Assembly (NCBI GenBank): GCA_027006175.1
Contig: JALTKS010000038.1
Coordinates: 115,373-179,372, forward strand
Direction of reading: 5' to 3'
Length of the DNA stretch: 64,000 nucleotides
Origin: Gammaproteobacteria bacterium
Lineage (GTDB): Bacteria; Pseudomonadota; Gammaproteobacteria; AKS1
The translations under genes and the position numbers were made by a program. Position 1 is the first letter of the stretch. Every line of letters begins with the position of its first letter. Shown one piece after another: positions 36,785 to 45,356 of the stretch. The notes under the pieces were generated by a model. The model ran no database searches. It was not told the DNA's origin and worked only from the letters and a program-made list of their open reading frames with translations.

Positions 36785-37573
36785 TTAATGTTTCATCGTG
36801 TCTTTTGTTAAATTTATGTCTATCGAAACAGGTAGGTGATCTGAAACACCCTGCGGTAAAACGCTCACGTTATTTATACTCATCCCTTCACTAATGAGTA
36901 TGTGATCGATATTTCTTTTAGGTTTCCAGCTAGGAAAAGTATGCGGCTTTTTTTCTGGTAACGTCATGTGTGTTCTTGTAAATAAATATTTCATTTCACG
37001 GCTTTCTAATTCACAATTTAAATCACCCATCAATACAACATGCTTTTCGCACTCTATTAACTCACTAATAAAACTAATTTGATTCATGCGCGTCTTTCTA
37101 CCTAAAGCCAAATGAACACTAATAACAGCAATCTCATATCCAGATGCTTCTATCTTAGCCATCAATGCCCCACGCCCAGGTATTAACCCCGGCAACTTGT
37201 GCTCAGTCACACTGACTGGCTTGTAACGACATAGCAGTCCGTTGCTATGCTGGGCCAACTTACCCATGTTTCTGTTTATTTGCTCAAACCAAAAAGGGTA
37301 ATGCGCTTTATTCGCCAAATATTCTGTTTGATTCATATAATTACTACGAAAACTGCCCGCATCTGTTTCTTGCAATGCAACAATATCGTAATCGCTTATC
37401 AGTTTAGCGACTTGATCCAGATTTTCCTGTTTATGCGAATGCGGTAATACATGTTGCCAGCTCTTCATCAAATAGTGATGATATGCCTGTGTCGCAATGC
37501 CACCTTGAATGTTGTAACTCATCAACCGAAGGCTGTTTTTTTTGTTCATTTCTGGCTTTGATTCGCTCTGCAT
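36785..37573 (-). CDS. Endonuclease/exonuclease/phosphatase family protein
   Basis: This 262-aa protein has all EEP-fold motifs: LMSYNIQGGI, ALQETDAG, ISVHLALG, MGDLNCE, NIDHILIS and GVSDHLPV. It could cut nucleic acids or hydrolyse phosphodiesters or inositol phosphates; the substrate is not readable. There is no signal peptide. It lies 3 bp after the acetolactate synthase gene and 1 bp before the cyclase gene, consistent with an operon. Confidence 0.88.
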   Translation of the reverse strand: MQSESKPEMNKKNSLRLMSYNIQGGIATQAYHHYLMKSWQHVLPHSHKQENLDQVAKLISDYDIVALQETDAGSFRSNYMNQTEYLANKAHYPFWFEQINRNMGKLAQHSNGLLCRYKPVSVTEHKLPGLIPGRGALMAKIEASGYEIAVISVHLALGRKTRMNQISFISELIECEKHVVLMGDLNCELESREMKYLFTRTHMTLPEKKPHTFPSWKPKRNIDHILISEGMSINNVSVLPQGVSDHLPVSIDINLTKDTMKH

Positions 37574-37576
37574 CTT

Positions 37577-39220
37577 TTACGCCTGAATAGGGGACACCAT
37601 TTCCCCCAACTTCTCAGTTAGCTTCATGTTTTCACTGTAATCTATCGGACAATCAATGATACTAACTGTGTTATCGGCCAATGCGGTGGTTAATATACCC
37701 GACAATTGTTCCGCTTTTTCCACACGGTAGCCTTTGGCACCAAATGATTCCGCGTATTTAACAAAATCAGGATTACTGAAATTAACATGCGATTTACGAC
37801 CAAACTGATTGATTTGTTTCCATTCAATTAACCCATACCCCCCATCATTCCAGATGAGAATGACAATGGGGGTATTCAGCCGCATCGCCGTTTCAATTTC
37901 CTGTGAATTCATCATAAAACCGGCATCGCCCGTTACCGCCACCACGGCATGCTCGGGATTACTTAACTTGGCGGCTATTGCCCCTGGCACTGCAATCCCC
38001 ATACTGGCAAAACCATTCGATATGATGCAGGTGTTTGGCTGCTCACAGCGGAACATTCTCGCCATCCACATCTTATGCGCCCCAACATCACAAATAGCAA
38101 TGTCATTGATCGCCATCGCTGTTCTTAATTCCCATATAAGCTTTTGCGGCTTAATCGGGAAACTATGGTCATTTGCATGTTGATTCATTTCATCGATCAG
38201 CGCCTTACGCAACGGCCGCATCAAATCACCGCTATGCGGTGTTGCCTGTTCTGCAATACGATCCAGACTGAGATTAATATCGCCCACCACACAGCACTCC
38301 AGTGGGTAAGACTCATCTACCTCGGCAAAACCACTATCAATATGGATAATCTTACGGTCACGTGTTGGATGCCAAAGATATGGGTGATATTCGACTAAAT
38401 CGTAACCAATACAGATGATCAAATCCGCGTGATCAAAGCCACAATTGGCATAATCGTGTGCCTGTAAGCCGGCGCTCCCTAATGCCATAGGATGCCCAAA
38501 GGGAATCACCCCTTTTGCCATAAATGTGTTGGTAACCGGTACATTCAATGTCTTGGCAAACTGCGCCAGCTGCTCCCATGCGCCAGCGCGCACGACCCCA
38601 TGACCAGCAAGTATTATTGGGTCACTCGCCTGAGAAATAAGCTCAGCGGCGTAGGCTACCTGATCTGCACGCGGTTCCGGTAATTGGGTATAGCCCACCG
38701 ACAATGGCTGGCTGTCCGTGTCCATTTTGGCAATATTTTCTGGAAATTCTATAAAACAGGCACCGGTTTTCTCACTTTGAGCCAGTTTGAAAGCCTTTCT
38801 GACCACCTCGGGTAAAATATCCGGTGTGGGCATTCTTGAGGCAAATTTGGTGATTGGATCAAATAAGTTGATTAAATCGAGTACCTGATGAGATTCCTTG
38901 TGTAAACGATTTGTCCCTGCCTGACCCGCTATCGCCACCAAGGGGGCATGATCCATGTTGGCATCGGCTACACCCGTGACGAGGTTCGTTGCACCTGGGC
39001 CAAGCGTGGCAAGACAAACACCGGCTTTACCGGTTAAACGCCCATAAACGTCCGCCATAAATGCCGCACCCTGTTCATGACGAGTGGTAATAAATTGAAT
39101 TTCTGAATCGAGTAAGGCATCCATCATGTCGAGGTTTTCCTCGCCGGGGATGCCAAAGATGTATTTCACACCTTCCTGTTCGAGACATTTTACGAAAAGT
39201 TGCGCAGCTTTCATGATCAC
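37577..39220 (-). CDS. Acetolactate synthase large subunit (ThDP enzyme, AlsS/IlvB-like)
   Basis: This 547-aa enzyme is expected to condense two pyruvates to acetolactate. The N-terminal Pyr domain has GIPGEENLDMMDALL with catalytic Glu and TLGPGATNL. The C-terminal domain has the ThDP site GDAGFMMNSQEIETA...NDGGYGLIEW. No small regulatory subunit gene is adjacent, so it may be catabolic or serve a different 2-oxoacid. It heads the run als - EEP - GGDEF - DUF368 - trkH. Confidence 0.85.
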   Translation of the reverse strand: MIMKAAQLFVKCLEQEGVKYIFGIPGEENLDMMDALLDSEIQFITTRHEQGAAFMADVYGRLTGKAGVCLATLGPGATNLVTGVADANMDHAPLVAIAGQAGTNRLHKESHQVLDLINLFDPITKFASRMPTPDILPEVVRKAFKLAQSEKTGACFIEFPENIAKMDTDSQPLSVGYTQLPEPRADQVAYAAELISQASDPIILAGHGVVRAGAWEQLAQFAKTLNVPVTNTFMAKGVIPFGHPMALGSAGLQAHDYANCGFDHADLIICIGYDLVEYHPYLWHPTRDRKIIHIDSGFAEVDESYPLECCVVGDINLSLDRIAEQATPHSGDLMRPLRKALIDEMNQHANDHSFPIKPQKLIWELRTAMAINDIAICDVGAHKMWMARMFRCEQPNTCIISNGFASMGIAVPGAIAAKLSNPEHAVVAVTGDAGFMMNSQEIETAMRLNTPIVILIWNDGGYGLIEWKQINQFGRKSHVNFSNPDFVKYAESFGAKGYRVEKAEQLSGILTTALADNTVSIIDCPIDYSENMKLTEKLGEMVSPIQA

Positions 39221-39251
39221 CCTGATCTGACCTTACTACGCTTCATTCTAG

Positions 39252-39280
39252 ATCAGGCAGACAAAAGATGCCTGCCTGAT
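39252..39280. other. Stem-loop between dsbA and the acetolactate synthase gene
   Basis: ATCAGGCAG (39252-39260) and CTGCCTGAT (39272-39280) form a perfect 9-bp stem with an 11-base loop. There is no following U-tract on either strand, so it is not a simple intrinsic terminator. It may be a processing site or attenuator. Confidence 0.45.
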
Positions 39281-39298
39281 GAGGATATTTTAGAAGAT

Positions 39299-39955
39299 TT
39301 ATTTTTTAGCTGGTTTTAACTGTTTTGCTTCTTTGGCAACCAAAAAGTTAACCACCTTAATCATATCATCATTACTTGCACCACCAGGATTATTAATTCC
39401 GGCCTCCGAAGCACTGGTACGATATTTACCATTCACCAACATAGAAGGAACGCCCTTGATACCTGAACGGCGAGTTAGGGTAATCGCTCTTTTAACTCGA
39501 GATTGCACAATAAATGAATTCCATGCTTGATCAAATTCTTCTGCTTTCACGCCATGACTAACGAAGAATGCTGAAATATCTTTTTTTGTCGCCAGTCGTT
39601 GACGATTCTTGTGTACTGCTTCAAAAAACAAACTGTGCGTTTTATCTAAAACACCTAAGGCCTCAGCGGTGTAGTAGGCACGTGCATGCGGTATCCATGA
39701 CTCACGAAAAATCGCTGGAATACGAATAAAATTAACATTATCAGGTTTTGTCTTTAACCACTTGTTTAGTGTTGGCTCAAAATCATTACAGTGAGGACAG
39801 CCATACCAGAACATTTCAGCCACCTCGACCTTGGCTGGATCGGCTGTGCCTATTGGAGGTGTAATTAAATTATATTCAAAACCCTCATCAATGGCTGATG
39901 CGGTGCCCGCATACATCATGAATGTCGCGACCAGGATTAATAATATTTTTTTCAT
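39299..39955 (-). CDS. dsbA: DsbA-type thiol:disulfide interchange protein
   Basis: This 218-aa periplasmic oxidase has a signal peptide (cleavage near residue 21, TASA). The active site is CPHC (C53-C56) and the cis-proline loop is KGVPSMLV. It introduces disulfides into exported proteins and supports cytochrome c maturation. It lies 53 bp downstream of ccsB, the same neighbourhood seen in Pseudomonas (dsbA next to cytochromes c4/c5, engB and polA). Confidence 0.95.
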   Translation of the reverse strand: MKKILLILVATFMMYAGTASAIDEGFEYNLITPPIGTADPAKVEVAEMFWYGCPHCNDFEPTLNKWLKTKPDNVNFIRIPAIFRESWIPHARAYYTAEALGVLDKTHSLFFEAVHKNRQRLATKKDISAFFVSHGVKAEEFDQAWNSFIVQSRVKRAITLTRRSGIKGVPSMLVNGKYRTSASEAGINNPGGASNDDMIKVVNFLVAKEAKQLKPAKK

Positions 39956-40008
39956 TTCAATATTCCATTAAATTCTGTGCACAGTATATAAAGACAACTG
40001 AAATTAAA

Positions 40009-41238
40009 TCAAAGTTCACCGTATGAATGCAATCCAGATAAGAACATGTTTACACCTAGAAATGCGAATAAGGTCACAAACAGACCAATCACAGACCACC
40101 ATGCCATCGGCGCACCACGCCAACCCTTGGTCAGTCGCATATGCAACCATGCTGCGTAGTTCAACCAGACAATCAATGCCCAGGTTTCTTTTGGATCCCA
40201 TGACCAGTAACCGCCCCATGCTTCCGCTGCCCATAATGCACCGAGCACCGTTGCAATCGTGAAAAAGGCAAAACCTAAGGCAATCGACTTATACATGATG
40301 TCATCAAGCATGTCGTTTTGCGGTAGCACCCGTGATGCCAAACCACCTTCTGTGGCATTGTTCCGAATCAGGAACACTACGCCTACCATTGCGGCTAATG
40401 CAAAACAACCATAACCAATAAAGTTTGCTGGAACATGTATCTTCATCCAGTAACTTTGTAGTGCGGGGACTAAAGGCTGAATTTCAGCCGCGCCTTTATC
40501 AAATTGATACCAAAGCAAAAAGGCGACGGCGGCACTAATAATGAGTAATACAAACCCACCCAGGGCACGCGTCTTATAGCGCATTTCATAAAACAAATAA
40601 ATTAATGCGGTAATAATTGAAAATAAAATAAAAACTTCATAGAGGTTACTTACTGGAATATGGCCGAAATCTACATTGATAAGATACGATTCACGCCAGC
40701 GAACCATTAAGCCAATTAAACCCATTGCCGTTGCAATCCAGGTCATGCGAGTTGCTACTCGACCAGGGAATTCTGACTTAACAAATAAAGCGATAAAATA
40801 AGTCGCTGTTGCAAAAAAGTATAAGGCACTCATCCACATGACCGCAGAAGTGCTCGAAATGAAAAACTTAAATAAGAATTTGCTATGTTCTTTATCAACT
40901 AGACTAGAAAGTGCTGCAATTGCTTCACGGCCATCCATTCCTTGTGACTTCAGTGCCATAACTGCCGGCTCATACTGAGACACCGCGTAAACACTCACTG
41001 CCGCAACGGATAACATCAGGGTTCGACTTTGTTTCCAATACCAGCCCAGGGCAACCATTGTTATGGCGGTACCAAATAAAATACCGACTTCGTAGCCATC
41101 CATGTTTGATGAATAACCATTCCATGCATAAAAAGCACCGGCAATCGTCAGTAAGGCAAAAACCCAATCATAGATCGATAGGGTTTTCAGAAATGGCTTA
41201 TTAAAATCGTAATTTAACGTATCAGGTGTTGCTGACAT
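40009..41238 (-). CDS. ccsB: Cytochrome c biogenesis protein CcsB/CcsA family (System II heme handling)
   Basis: This 409-aa protein has about eight membrane helices. The heme-binding WWD-type domain near the C-terminus reads WGGYWSWDPKETWALIVWL. With ResB it carries heme to the periplasm and attaches it to apocytochromes (System II). It starts 8 bp after resB. Downstream of the cytochrome genes this makes a functional unit with dsbA. Confidence 0.93.
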   Translation of the reverse strand: MSATPDTLNYDFNKPFLKTLSIYDWVFALLTIAGAFYAWNGYSSNMDGYEVGILFGTAITMVALGWYWKQSRTLMLSVAAVSVYAVSQYEPAVMALKSQGMDGREAIAALSSLVDKEHSKFLFKFFISSTSAVMWMSALYFFATATYFIALFVKSEFPGRVATRMTWIATAMGLIGLMVRWRESYLINVDFGHIPVSNLYEVFILFSIITALIYLFYEMRYKTRALGGFVLLIISAAVAFLLWYQFDKGAAEIQPLVPALQSYWMKIHVPANFIGYGCFALAAMVGVVFLIRNNATEGGLASRVLPQNDMLDDIMYKSIALGFAFFTIATVLGALWAAEAWGGYWSWDPKETWALIVWLNYAAWLHMRLTKGWRGAPMAWWSVIGLFVTLFAFLGVNMFLSGLHSYGEL

Positions 41239-41246
41239 AATCTGCC

Positions 41247-43277
41247 TCAGTGATGTTCATCATCTTCATGTAAGCCCAAACGTTGAGCAAAGCGCTGTTT
41301 TATTTTTGCAAAATCTTGAGAAAAATCACGTTCATTGCGATTGCAACTACCAGCAAGAATGACATCGTAATTTGATCCCGTTTTATTTCCTACCCAAATC
41401 CAGCAACGCCGCTGCTGAATATAAAACATAATAAAGATACCAACAATAAGCATAACACAACCAAACACAATGATTTCCTTACCCGGAGCGCGGGCAATTT
41501 GTAACCCTGATGCCTGTATATGTTCAAAATCTTTCAACTCGAGATAAAACGGCGCACCGTACTCATCAATATTGCCATATACCGTCAGAGCATCATCAAA
41601 AAAGTCGCTGTCTGCATCGGTAATGCCCTGGCTAATATCAATACCTTCTTTTTGTAAAATATTGATATACAAATTACCCAGTGCCTTACGCAAAATATCA
41701 TAATACGTTGTCGTTGCCTTTTGTCGCTGACTTTCTGGAATATTCTTTTCGATGTGTTTATTGATGCCATCAATACCGCCATCGACAAATATATCGACCA
41801 GGCGGCGTGTTGTTTTCTTCATATCATCCGATATTTCAAGTCGCTTTTCAGCAGGTAATCCACTTAACATATCGTTGATTGTTTCAGAAACAACCTTTCT
41901 GACCTTTTGCTTATCTTGCATCGCTGCATAAAACGTCATAAACCGTTTTACTGATCCTTGTGCGTCAGCAGGGATATAAAGATAACGGAAAGGCTCAGCA
42001 ACAGAACTACGCACACCGCTTAATAAATAGAAATGTTTATTTTGCTCAATCGGTGACATGTAATTAACATATTCACGTGCCTGCCCTTGATCATCGCGTA
42101 ACTTAAATGTGAAATTCGGACCGTAATTCTTAAATTTCTTTTTACTCGTTTCTGATTCAACCGGGTTTATATTGAACTTACGAAAATCATCAAACTCAAT
42201 GGTATAAACTTTACCATCGATATCCATGGGGATTTTACCAAAAACCTCTCCCTGTAAATCCAGCGTTTCTAATTTGGGATCGCTTAATGGCCATGCGCGT
42301 AACGATAATTTTGAACCACCATCATTAAAGCTGGCCTGATACATAGCATAGCCTTTATATAAGAGTGGGTGGTTAACTGAAATAGTTGTTTCCAGTGGTT
42401 TTTCTAATTCATCATCATAAATCACTAAATCACTTTCAAATGATTTAGGCTGACCCGATACATAATGCTCAATTCTAAAATCTTTTAACTCTATGTCAAA
42501 AGGTAGTTGCTGTATCAAAAAACCATTTTCTATATTAAGAAAAACAATATTGGCACTTTGTCCTTCAGAAATACTGACCGAGCCACGGAAAGAAGGATTG
42601 TCTTTAGTTAAAATGCTTTCTGTCGGTACTTTAGAGGCAGGCAATGCATTATCTGTTTCTATTTTTACTTCGCCAGTAAAAAGAGCATATTTCAGCGGCA
42701 TGTTATACATGATCACTGAGCCAACACAAATAACAACAATAGCGATATGCGTAAATAAGTAACCCAGTCGATTTACACTGCCGCGCATCGCGGCGATCAT
42801 TGTATGGTCATCGTGCACTTTTGTTCGAGTACGATAACCCTCATCATGCATATGCGCTTCAATAGAATTAATTAATTCATCTTGATTAGACGATGCTTGC
42901 CACTCCGCCTTATTATGAAATGCACGTAAGGAATTTCGACCTGCATGCGTACGGAAATTGCGCATATCACGCAACATACTGGGGCCATTACGAACAATAC
43001 AAACACTGGTTGTTAGCAATAAGAAGAAAAGTAAACTAACAAACCACCATGCACCATAAATATCGTAAAGGCCAAGTGAAACAAATACATCATGCCAGAA
43101 CGGCCCAAACTTAATTATATAGTTTTGATAGGGTTCGTTTTGTCTAAGTATTGTGCCAATAATCGATGCAATCGCAATTCCAACTAGCACCGTTATTGCC
43201 AGGTTCATTGAACCCAGAAACTCGACCAGGATGCTCGAAAAACGATAGTGTCTGCTTTTTTTCACCGATGTACTCAT
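41247..43277 (-). CDS. resB: ResB-family cytochrome c biogenesis protein
   Basis: The protein has 676 aa from the ATG at 43277. A longer reading from 43322 begins inside the cytochrome c4 terminator and is rejected. Early membrane helices include LAITVLVGIAIASIIGTIL and WWFVSLLFFLLLTTSVCIV. A large periplasmic domain and a last helix near residue 620 follow. ResB partners with CcsB in System II heme ligation. A central insertion around residues 440-580 is helical and longer than in many homologues. Confidence 0.9.
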   Translation of the reverse strand: MSTSVKKSRHYRFSSILVEFLGSMNLAITVLVGIAIASIIGTILRQNEPYQNYIIKFGPFWHDVFVSLGLYDIYGAWWFVSLLFFLLLTTSVCIVRNGPSMLRDMRNFRTHAGRNSLRAFHNKAEWQASSNQDELINSIEAHMHDEGYRTRTKVHDDHTMIAAMRGSVNRLGYLFTHIAIVVICVGSVIMYNMPLKYALFTGEVKIETDNALPASKVPTESILTKDNPSFRGSVSISEGQSANIVFLNIENGFLIQQLPFDIELKDFRIEHYVSGQPKSFESDLVIYDDELEKPLETTISVNHPLLYKGYAMYQASFNDGGSKLSLRAWPLSDPKLETLDLQGEVFGKIPMDIDGKVYTIEFDDFRKFNINPVESETSKKKFKNYGPNFTFKLRDDQGQAREYVNYMSPIEQNKHFYLLSGVRSSVAEPFRYLYIPADAQGSVKRFMTFYAAMQDKQKVRKVVSETINDMLSGLPAEKRLEISDDMKKTTRRLVDIFVDGGIDGINKHIEKNIPESQRQKATTTYYDILRKALGNLYINILQKEGIDISQGITDADSDFFDDALTVYGNIDEYGAPFYLELKDFEHIQASGLQIARAPGKEIIVFGCVMLIVGIFIMFYIQQRRCWIWVGNKTGSNYDVILAGSCNRNERDFSQDFAKIKQRFAQRLGLHEDDEHH

Positions 43278-43307
43278 AACACTCTTACTTAATTTATTTT
43301 TTTCAAT

Positions 43308-43337
43308 AAAAAAGGGTGGCATTACACCACCCTTTTA
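43308..43337 (-). terminator. Intrinsic terminator after cytochrome c4
   Basis: Read on the minus strand, AAGGGTGG (from 43334) pairs with CCACCCTT (to 43312) around a 7-base loop and is followed by a run of T. It separates the cytochrome c5-c4 unit from resB. Confidence 0.8.
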
Positions 43338-43357
43338 TAGAGGCAAAAAATTATTTC

Positions 43358-43966
43358 TTAATGTAAGCCAGAAATATATTCAGCCACCGCTTTCATTTCA
43401 CTGTCTTTCATCTTGCCTGCAACACCACGCATCATGCTTGCTGGATCATTTGTACGTTTAGAGAGACTAAAGTCTTTTAATGCTTTCATTGTGTACTTGG
43501 CATGTTGACCGGCTAAAGCAGGAAACTTGGCAGCAGGGTTACCTGCACCAGAAGGACCATGACAACTCGCACAGGCTGCAATACCACGACTGGCATCACC
43601 CGCACGGTATAATTTCTGACCTAGCTCAAGTGACTCTTTCGTTGCAGCACCGCCCTTGATTTTATTGCTGGCAAAAAATGCTGAAACATTGGCAATATCC
43701 GTTTCACTAAGACCGCCAACCATTGCATTCATGGTGCCATCTTTACGATCACCGGTTTTAAAATCAGTGATTTGTTTCGCTAAATAGCCTTCACCCTGTC
43801 CTGCCAATTTAGGCCAGTCCGGGTTTGCACTATTACCGTCCACACCGTGACAACCGATACATAACGTTGCTTTCGTTTTACCAGCAACGGGATCACCTGC
43901 TGCCAGTACACTACTTGCTACCGCTATCATCACTACCGAAAGGAGGAATTGCTTAATCATTTGCAT
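43358..43966 (-). CDS. Diheme cytochrome c4
   Basis: This 202-aa periplasmic protein has a signal peptide (residues 1-23) and two class I cytochrome c domains. The heme motifs are CIGCH (36-40) and CASCH (130-134), and Met ligands are available in MNAMVGG and MMRGVAG. Cytochrome c4 carries electrons to terminal oxidases. It follows the cytochrome c5 gene by 30 bp and ends at a strong terminator. Confidence 0.95.
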   Translation of the reverse strand: MQMIKQFLLSVVMIAVASSVLAAGDPVAGKTKATLCIGCHGVDGNSANPDWPKLAGQGEGYLAKQITDFKTGDRKDGTMNAMVGGLSETDIANVSAFFASNKIKGGAATKESLELGQKLYRAGDASRGIAACASCHGPSGAGNPAAKFPALAGQHAKYTMKALKDFSLSKRTNDPASMMRGVAGKMKDSEMKAVAEYISGLH

Positions 43967-43996
43967 GGTCCTTAAATAATATTCAAAAAATAAAAC

Positions 43997-44320
43997 TTAT
44001 TTGCTTTTGCTAACCATGTAAGCAACGGTATCAGCAATTGCTGCATCACTTAAGTTTGCACGGCCACCCTTAGCAGGCATGAAACCTTTTTTACCCTGGA
44101 AGCCTTTGTTGGCGTGACCAACCATTACATCCATGCCTTGAGCAATACGTGCTTTCCAGGCAGCCTTATCACCAACTTTAGGCGAACCAGCAACACCGGT
44201 TGCATGACAAGCAGCACAAGCCATGTCATATGTTTTTTTACCCGCCGCAAGATCAGCCGCTTGTACACTTGCTGCCATTCCTAATGCTACGATAGCCGTT
44301 GCAATAATCGTCTTTTTCAT
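43997..44320 (-). CDS. Cytochrome c5-type monoheme cytochrome
   Basis: This is a 107-aa exported cytochrome from the ATG at 44320 (AGGGG lies eight bases upstream; an upstream GTG at 44329 is too close to it). The signal peptide ends near AQAAD. The heme motif is CAACH (35-39). The FMPAKGGRANLSD region near the C-terminus supplies the axial Met and is typical of cytochrome c5/c555. It is likely co-transcribed with cytochrome c4. Confidence 0.92.
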   Translation of the reverse strand: MKKTIIATAIVALGMAASVQAADLAAGKKTYDMACAACHATGVAGSPKVGDKAAWKARIAQGMDVMVGHANKGFQGKKGFMPAKGGRANLSDAAIADTVAYMVSKSK

Positions 44321-44555
44321 TTTATACACCCCTGCCTGTTATTAAGGCATGATTAATTAAATTTGTTTATTTCTACTATTCATCAGCACTATATAAGATT
44401 ATGCTAACAAATATTGAAAAATGGCCTGACTATATACCAGAACCACGGTACTCAGGTCAAATACTGTTGCCTACAATCTGACCCTTTTAAACTGTATTAA
44501 TTCCATTAAATACAGTAAATTACGCTCTTTATACAGGACTGAACCTGAACCCAAG

Positions 44556-45149
44556 ATGAACGACTTTTCAAACACCTATTATCTCACTAGTGCCAAGCTA
44601 TTTAGCCAGTGTCCTGCTGACTCTGGCAGCGAAGTAGCGTTTGCCGGACGATCCAATGCTGGCAAATCCAGTGCCCTTAATGTCATTACAGGCATCAATG
44701 GGCTTGCTCGTACCAGTAAAACACCGGGCCGCACCCAAATGATGAATTTTTTTGCGCTGGATGAAGAACATCGATTAGTCGATTTACCCGGCTATGGTTA
44801 TGCCAAAGTGCCCAAAAAGGTCAAAATTGAATGGCAAAAAGAACTTGGCAAATACCTCGAAAAACGAGCGGCTCTACGCGGCTTAATCCTGTTAATGGAT
44901 ATTAGGCACCCATTAAAGGAATATGACTGCGAGATGCTGGATTGGGCGAAACGGGTTGAATTACCGGTACATATTCTGCTGACAAAAGCCGATAAGCTCT
45001 CAAAAGGCCCTGCCAGTGCCTGTTTACAAAAAGTGCTCAATGCGATTGATAAGCCTTACCCGCTTTGTTCTGTGCAACTCTTTTCATCCCTGAAAAAACA
45101 AGGAATTGAACAAGCACGACAAGTCTTAACCGATTGGCTCACTGTTTAA
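44556..45149 (+). CDS. engB: Ribosome biogenesis GTP-binding protein EngB/YsxC
   Basis: This 197-aa GTPase has all G motifs: GRSNAGKSS (31-39), the switch [22 protein letters not shown] and TKAD. It is essential for 50S subunit assembly in many bacteria. It is convergent with polA, with a structured 207-bp gap between, as in E. coli (yihA) and Pseudomonas. Confidence 0.97.
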   Translation: MNDFSNTYYLTSAKLFSQCPADSGSEVAFAGRSNAGKSSALNVITGINGLARTSKTPGRTQMMNFFALDEEHRLVDLPGYGYAKVPKKVKIEWQKELGKYLEKRAALRGLILLMDIRHPLKEYDCEMLDWAKRVELPVHILLTKADKLSKGPASACLQKVLNAIDKPYPLCSVQLFSSLKKQGIEQARQVLTDWLTV

Positions 45150-45172
45150 ACCATATCACCCTACCGTTGAAG

Positions 45173-45335
45173 CAAAAAAAACCTCAACCGTAGGGGACGA
45201 TTGAGGTTATATGGTTCGGTCATTAGGGGGTAACCGAACCCACGTACTTTCTACTCAGGGAGAAGGAGTAGAAAGACACCCGATATAACAAAGAGAGGGT
45301 CTGCTAAGTTCGACTGGTAACTAATACAAAAGTTC
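45173..45335 (-). ncRNA. Candidate small RNA at the Spot 42/ErsA position between engB and polA
   Basis: On the polA strand three hairpins follow each other: a 10-bp stem (CTTTCTACTC with GAGTAGAAAG, 45275-45247), an 8-bp stem (GGTTCGGT with ACCGAACC, 45240-45213), and a terminator stem with U-tract. E. coli spf and Pseudomonas ersA lie in the same gap and orientation. No convincing promoter could be assigned, so the 5' end is a guess. Sequence similarity to either RNA is not claimed. Confidence 0.55.
45174..45208 (-). terminator. Strong intrinsic terminator in the engB-polA gap
   Basis: AACCTCAA and TTGAGGTT form an 8-bp stem (45208-45201 with 45187-45180), followed on the minus strand by eight T residues. 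It could end polA transcripts, the candidate small RNA, or both. Confidence 0.85.
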
Positions 45336-45356
45336 AATATTTCTAATAATTATTTC

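Noticed and set aside
43278..43322. Longer start for resB at 43322
   Set aside because: It starts inside the hairpin of the cytochrome c4 terminator; the ATG at 43277 is more plausible.
45201..45208. Terminator for engB on the plus strand using the same hairpin
   Set aside because: No U-tract follows the stem in the plus direction.
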